A stretch of DNA of 25,305 nt, from NCBI GenBank assembly GCA_027317105.1, contig DAHVFH010000023.1, forward strand, positions 1-25,305, read 5' to 3'. The notes beneath the pieces were generated by a model that worked only from the letters and a program-made list of their open reading frames with translations, ran no database searches and was not told where the DNA came from. The DNA is from Cytophagales bacterium (GTDB lineage Bacteria > Bacteroidota > Bacteroidia > Cytophagales > Cyclobacteriaceae). Of this stretch, positions 21,690 to 25,305 are shown in pieces (within the stretch, counting starts at the first letter, position 1; every line of letters begins with the position of its first letter). Position numbers and translations under genes: made by a program.

Positions 21690-22475
21690 TTAGTTCAATA
21701 TTATTTTTCCAACTAAGAACGTTCTTCCTTTTCCACTAATCTCGACACGGTCTCCCGATAATTTGCATTTCAATTTTCCGCCTCTGCTTGAAAGTTGAAG
21801 AGCAGTGAATTCCGTTTTATTTAAAACCTTTGCCCAATATGGGGTTAACGTAGTATGCGCTGAGCCAGTTACTGGATCTTCGTCCATTCCGGATTGTGGC
21901 CCGAAAAACCGAGAGACGAAATCTACATGGTTGCCTTTGGCTGTTACGATAATCCCGCGTGCCTCAACTTTGCCAATCATTTTGAAGTCAGGTTTCATCG
22001 TTTTGATCTGGCCCTCGTTTTCGAAAATCAACATGTAGTCAGTCTTACCTTTAAATGTTTTCAATGACTTTATGCCTAAACCTTCCTCCAATTCTTTGAT
22101 TGGATTCACTTCTTGCAATGTATCGACCGGAAAATTAAGCGTGAGTGAACCACCTGACTTAGTTACATTCAACGGGCCACTTCGCGAATTGAAAATGATT
22201 TTATCGCCTTGATAGTTCTCGTGGTTGAATAACACAAAGGCAGTAGCCAACGTAGCATGGCCACACAAATCAACTTCAACGGTAGGGGTGAACCAACGGA
22301 TGCGAGGCCCTTCTTTTTCGAAAACGTAAAAAGCAGTTTCGGCCAGATTGTTTTCCATGGCAATGTTTTGCATTAGTTCATCGGGCAGCCATTTCTGTAA
22401 TGGGCAGACGGCAGCGGGGTTGCCAGCAAAAATTGTTTCTGCGAAAGCGTCAATTTGATAGATCTTTATTTCCAT
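21690..22475 (-). CDS. PhzF-family isomerase/epimerase-like protein
   Basis: The 261-residue protein is PhzF-like. It opens MEIKIYQIDAFAETIFAGNP. The catalytic Glu46 lies in NNLAETAFYV (PhzF Glu45), and VDLCGHATLATAFVL (68-82) and DEDPVTGSAHTTLTPYWA (198-215) form the rest of the pocket. PhzF itself isomerises trans-2,3-dihydro-3-hydroxyanthranilate. Most homologues in bacteria without phenazine genes have unknown activities, and no phz neighbours exist here. The start is one base after the EamA reading frame ends, so it is probably co-transcribed with that frameshifted gene. Confidence 0.93.
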   Translation of the reverse strand: MEIKIYQIDAFAETIFAGNPAAVCPLQKWLPDELMQNIAMENNLAETAFYVFEKEGPRIRWFTPTVEVDLCGHATLATAFVLFNHENYQGDKIIFNSRSGPLNVTKSGGSLTLNFPVDTLQEVNPIKELEEGLGIKSLKTFKGKTDYMLIFENEGQIKTMKPDFKMIGKVEARGIIVTAKGNHVDFVSRFFGPQSGMDEDPVTGSAHTTLTPYWAKVLNKTEFTALQLSSRGGKLKCKLSGDRVEISGKGRTFLVGKIILN

Positions 22476-22476
22476 T

Positions 22477-23441
22477 TTATTTCAATAAAAGTGTTCTTGC
22501 GTTTTTGAATGCTAGCCTGACAAAACCCATTGGCTTAATTGAGGCGGACTTCCATTGATACCCTAGGTTTACTAAATAAATTCCTGCCAACGTAATCAGG
22601 ATTGCCAATAAAATCTGCGCGTTTAATTTTTCATTTAACACAAGCCAGCCCAAGATCGTTGCAATCATTGGATTGATGTAGGCATACATCGTGACAATGG
22701 TCATGGGCAATTTCCCCACTGCATAAAAAAAGCAAGCATAAGCCGCAACCGAACCGATAAGCGTTAAATAGGAGAGGGAGATCGCAATTTCAGTTGTCCA
22801 TTTTACAGAAGAGTAGTCGTCAAACAAAAGGCTAATAGGAACCAGGAACAATCCTCCAAAAAACATTTGCAGCCCGGCATTTAGGAAGGGATCAGAGCCT
22901 GCACTCCTTTTTTCGTCCAAACAGTACCTATTGCCCAACTCAGGTTGGCCAGAAAAATGGCGATGATACTTTTGGTGTATTCCGTTTTGTAGAACTCGAT
23001 TAAGTGTTCGCTAAAAATCAATACAATTCCGCCCAACCCCATAAGCAAACCAATTATTATTAGTGGAGTTGGCTTCTCTTCTCTGGTTACAAACAAATTG
23101 ATAAGTATTGTCCATATTGGCATCATGGAGCAAATGATGGCAGCCACTCCGCTGGTCACACTCACTTCCGCCCAGCCAACAATACTGATGCCCAACGTAC
23201 ACATCATCAATCCACCAATTGCTTGGTTGAACAATACTTTACCTGAAGGGATTTTTTTCCCGAGAAGTAGCATGATACCGATTAGAATCGGCCCGGCCAT
23301 TAAAAATCGGAGTGTTGAAAAAAGGAAAGGAGGGAATTGAGTAACCCCTACACGTAAAGCAAGATAGGTGGTGCCCCACAAAATGCATACGGTCGCCAAG
23401 GCAATATAAGCGAGCAGGTTTGAGTTTTTTGTATTGTTCAT
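22477..23441 (-). pseudogene. EamA/DMT-type transporter interrupted by a frameshift
   Basis: One EamA-type transporter of about 321 residues is split into two overlapping frames. The N-terminal frame runs from the ATG at 23441 (ILWGTTYLALRVGVTQFPPF) to a stop at 22881. The C-terminal frame continues from about 22912 (NAGLQMFFGGLFLVPISLLF) to 22477 with the second half's YAYINPMIATILGWLVLNEK. The break is at a run of six A on the coding strand (plus-strand T 22908-22913); one extra A restores a single frame. About ten hydrophobic segments result. The cause may be a homopolymer sequencing error, a real indel, or ribosomal slippage of -1 at the A run. Without the fix only the first half is made from the ATG. 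Confidence 0.85.
22908..22913 (-). other. A6 homopolymer at the EamA frameshift
   Basis: On the coding strand the bases read ACG AAA AAA GGA. A -1 slip at AAA-AAA, or insertion of one A, moves reading to AGG AGT GCA and joins the C-terminal frame. Homopolymer length is the most common error or slippage point, so the defect may be technical. Confidence 0.7.
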
Positions 23442-23501
23442 CTTACAATTTAATGATGCAAATTTTCATCTTTTAACGGAAATATAACAGTTTCAGTTTA
23501 G

Positions 23502-23576
23502 GTGGTGTTAACCAGATCAGTTAGCCGTCAAGATACCACCGAAAACATCATTGAGGAAGCGAAAAAATTACTGTAA
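23502..23576 (+). pseudogene. Gene-tail remnant (plus strand)
   Basis: A frame open from after TAG (23499-23501) to TAA (23574-23576) ends in SVSRQDTTENIIEEAKKLL, which looks like the genuine C-terminal helix of a protein. No body of the gene is present upstream; the EamA start is only 60 bases away. I infer a leftover 3' end of a deleted gene, but chance cannot be excluded. Confidence 0.35.
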
Positions 23577-23672
23577 GTGAATGTAAACATAAGGATTGAA
23601 GGGATAACCGAGTAGGCGGGCAATTTCAAAATCGTCATTCAATGCATCTTTCAAGGAGATTACGTCAAGACG
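23568..23672 (-). pseudogene. Gene-tail remnant (minus strand)
   Basis: A minus-strand frame of 34 codons, open from after a TAG at 23673-23675 to TAA at 23568, includes LKDALNDDFEIARLLGYPF and ends NPYVYIHLQ. It reads like a real C-terminus, with an amphipathic helix and an aromatic tail, but I recognise no family. It overlaps the plus-strand remnant by nine bases, as two converging gene ends would. No upstream body exists; the neighbouring gene is an internally deleted permease. Confidence 0.4.
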
Positions 23673-23699
23673 CTAAGTTACTGGAGAATTGCATAATCT

Positions 23700-24374
23700 T
23701 TACTGATCTTTCAAACTCGTTGTTGGGTTTGCCAAGGCTGCGCGAATGGATAGACCGGCAATGGTTAGCAACGTGGTGGTAAGCACAATTATCCCCGGAA
23801 CGATGATCATCCACCAGCGGATTTCTATCTTGTAGGTAAAGCCTTCAAGCCATTGGCGCGTGAGATAATACGCAAGCGGAAAAGCAAACACACAACTGAT
23901 GAGGATCAGCTTAACGTAGTTTCGGGAAATCATTAATAGGATGTTGGTAACCGAAGCGCCCAAAACTTTGCGGACAGCAATTTCTTTTGTACGTTTCACA
24001 ATAGACAAAGAAGCCAAACCGAATAACCCAAGACTTGCCACCACAATTGAAAAGATACTGAACGGGTTCAGCAACCGAGAGAATAGTTCATCCGACTGAT
24101 ATTGCTCTTCAAAAAAACGATCCATAAAATAATACGTGAACGTATCGTTAGGATAATGCTTGCGACATATCTTTTGTAAGTCCTCGAGGAAGCGGCCTTG
24201 CCTTGAGTGGACTTTGAATGAGTAATATCCGTACTCGAGCGGGTGGTGATGAAAGAAAATTATGGGGTCGACTGGTTTACGCACTGATTCGTGATGATAA
24301 TCTTTGATTGTTCCCACAAAGAGCTTTTGGCGGATCAGGTTCCGGATGGCGGTGTTCCAATAGTGCTTCAGCAT
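23700..24374 (-). pseudogene. FtsX/MacB-type ABC permease with a large internal deletion
   Basis: The 224-residue frame joins the start of a long Bacteroidota FtsX-like permease (MLKHYWNTAIRNLIRQKL, 1-18) directly to its C-terminal part from FVGTIKDYHHESVRKPVD (19-36). Intact members are about 780-800 residues, so roughly 550 residues are missing while the frame is kept. Missing are TM1, the large periplasmic domain and the middle TM segments. Retained are the last periplasmic stretch, three hydrophobic segments (about 104-122, 154-171, 188-206) and the FtsX cytoplasmic signature KRTKEIAVRKVLGAS (128-142). The product is unlikely to be a working permease. No ATPase gene is near. The deletion point is near 24320. 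Downstream 24375-24429 holds no gene. Confidence 0.8.
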
Positions 24375-24429
24375 TTCAGCGAGGAAAAGATTATAAAGGT
24401 AAATGAAACAGACCGTTTCGCAATTAACA

Positions 24430-24466
24430 AGGCGTCTTACACCTTCAAGGTGTAGGACGCCTCTAC
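24430..24466 (-). repeat. REP-type hairpin with a GTAG head
   Basis: On the minus strand GTAG (24463-24466) is followed directly by a 16-base stem AGGCGTCCTACACCTT, a one-base loop, and AAGGTGTAAGACGCCT (24430-24462). One G-T wobble is the only flaw. A GTAG tetranucleotide 5' of a hairpin is the architecture of REP elements recognised by RAYT transposases. It lies 36 bases downstream of the RAYT remnant, on the same strand. Whether other copies exist in the genome cannot be seen here. Confidence 0.75.
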
Positions 24467-24501
24467 TCCAGGAGATTGAAATTTATTACTGGTAGGACTC
24501 T

Positions 24502-25022
24502 TCATAAAGCCTTGAAATGTTTAAAGTCAAGAAGCTTAATGGCTAATTCTTTGTTGCAAATGCCTTCTCTTTGAAGGATATAGTCACTAAAAGATCTATA
24601 TGGCCAATCCTCCATTTTGGAAATTAGCCCAGCTCTCAGCGGATTTTGATGAATATAATGAAAATCGGTTTGGGCATTTTTGTCAGTCAGTTTGGCCTTG
24701 GTTTTCTGTTGGAAAAGACTTCCGGTTCGCCCTAGTTGTTTGTTTATGCCTTTCGTATAAGAACTCAGTAGCTGCTTAATCCCCTGTGAGAGTTTCTGTC
24801 TTTCAAAACTTCCGTCTTTAATGATTGGAATTGAATTTTCGTTGGCATGAATCAAAAATTGAAAATGAATTAGGCATTAAGCACCAGGCCAGAATATCGC
24901 AGGTAGAGACAAGGCACCTACGAATTCCTCTTAGTACGAATAATTTTCTTCATTAAAGAAAATTGGTTGTTTATTATTCCTCGATTGAAAACATTGAAAA
25001 TTTCGCCTTCGGTAAGATGCAT
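24502..25022 (-). pseudogene. REP-associated tyrosine transposase (RAYT, Y1_Tnp) pseudogene
   Basis: Joining frames recovers a near-full-length RAYT of about 173 residues. It starts at the ATG at 25022 (MHLTEGEIFNVFNRG), with a frameshift near 24977. It continues NNKQPIFFNEENYSY, has a frameshift and a stop near 24931-24934, then LRGIRRCLVSTCDILAWCLMPN. One extra T near 24868 follows, then HFQFLIHANE and onward to FHYIHQNPLRAGLISKMEDW and the C-terminus at 24502. The HUH motif is HFQ here, while HFH is usual. The tyrosine of HYIHQNP is present. Only the C-terminal 117 residues remain as one open frame (from a TTG at 24855). It is a decayed single-strand transposase with a REP hairpin at its 3' side. 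Confidence 0.85.
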
Positions 25023-25065
25023 TTGAAAAAATTAAGAGTTTGAATTATAGCATCAAAGTTTTTGG

Positions 25066-25092
25066 GTTTAAAGGTTTCCTACACCTTAACCC
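25066..25092. repeat. Imperfect inverted repeat upstream of the RAYT start
   Basis: GGGTT(TA)AAGG and CCTTAACCC form a bulged stem around TTTCCTACA. CCTACACCTT at 25078-25087 is the exact reverse complement of AAGGTGTAGG at 24447-24456 in the REP hairpin. The RAYT remnant is thus flanked by inverted copies of a ten-base segment. A ten-base match is short, so relation to the REP is a hypothesis. Confidence 0.35.
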
Positions 25093-25305
25093 ACATTGCA
25101 GCTTTTTGGGGATAAACGAGAAATTTCAATTTATTTTTGGTTAAGAATTTATCGATTGTCCGTACCCCCTACGGGTTAATTTTTTTTATGCTACCCCTGG
25201 AGCCTTCGCGGCATTTGTAGTACACAAGGGGTGTTGCTTTTTGAAGGTTGAGGCCGGTACTTTACGCCTGTGTATTTTAAGTTCTCCCTGCGTAAGCATC
25301 CCCAA
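25093..25305. other. Non-coding end of the window
   Basis: No open frame longer than about 30 codons with protein-like composition was seen in either direction in these last 213 bases. The stretch contains TACCCCCTACGGGTTAA (25164-25180) and a T-tract (25180-25188). I cannot attach a function. Confidence 0.45.

Noticed and set aside
24903..24917. GTAGAGACAAGGCAC looks like half of a REP-like element inside the RAYT remnant
   Set aside because: In the joined reading it encodes expected transposase residues (RRCLVSTC) with normal length, and the second half of the hairpin is absent.

Overview
The window looks like a chromosomal segment of a Bacteroidota bacterium, most likely of the Cytophagales. 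This rests on protein style: a large-family FtsX/MacB-type permease, DUF4136, DUF302 and DUF2267 proteins, a ClC with the GLESP selectivity motif, and a Bacteroidota-type RAYT transposase. AT-rich leaders without clear Shine-Dalgarno sequences and a few TAnnTTTG-like promoter elements agree with it. No rRNA, tRNA or CRISPR array was found. The assignment comes from reading the sequence, not from a search.

Layout. (1) 1-1185: an orphan lipoprotein gene with a nested hairpin over its stop codon, then about 500 bases with no convincing gene. (2) 1186-3396, minus: a three-gene sulfur operon (SQR-like flavoprotein, DsrC/TusE-like carrier, DsrE-like protein) ending in a strong bidirectional terminator. 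An FNR/CRP-like palindrome lies upstream. (3) 3737-4747, plus: a membrane-bound YdjM/DUF457-type hydrolase. (4) 4902-9063, minus: small stress-type proteins (STAS/SpoIIAA-like, an unrecognised helical protein, DUF302, a two-HKD phospholipase D/cardiolipin synthase, DUF2267, a DUF4136 lipoprotein). (5) 9324-13324, plus: MFS transporter, ClC with CBS domains, and an ECH1-like dienoyl-CoA isomerase. (6) aspS (minus) diverges from a small secreted protein (plus). (7) 15899-23441, minus: a tight run of twelve genes, including three DinB-fold proteins, OsmC, two GNATs, PNPOx-like, PaiB-like, VOC, PhzF-like, ilvE and an EamA transporter. (8) 23442-25305: a decay zone with gene-tail remnants, an ABC permease that lost its middle, and a frameshifted RAYT transposase beside a REP-type hairpin.

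How the genes may work together. Block 2 can be read as sulfide oxidation by the SQR-like enzyme, with sulfane sulfur passed to DsrE- and DsrC-like carriers. The DsrC-like protein keeps only the penultimate cysteine, so it fits a TusE-type persulfide carrier better than a dissimilatory DsrC. Block 4 looks like membrane and redox stress. Block 7 looks like thiol, electrophile and small-molecule detoxification around ilvE. Three lesions deserve attention: the EamA frameshift at a six-base A run (22908-22913), the in-frame internal deletion of the FtsX permease (23700-24374), and the RAYT pseudogene with its adjacent GTAG-headed REP hairpin (24430-25022). I found no clearly new defence or multi-gene system. 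The most unusual items are the decay zone and the compact block 7.
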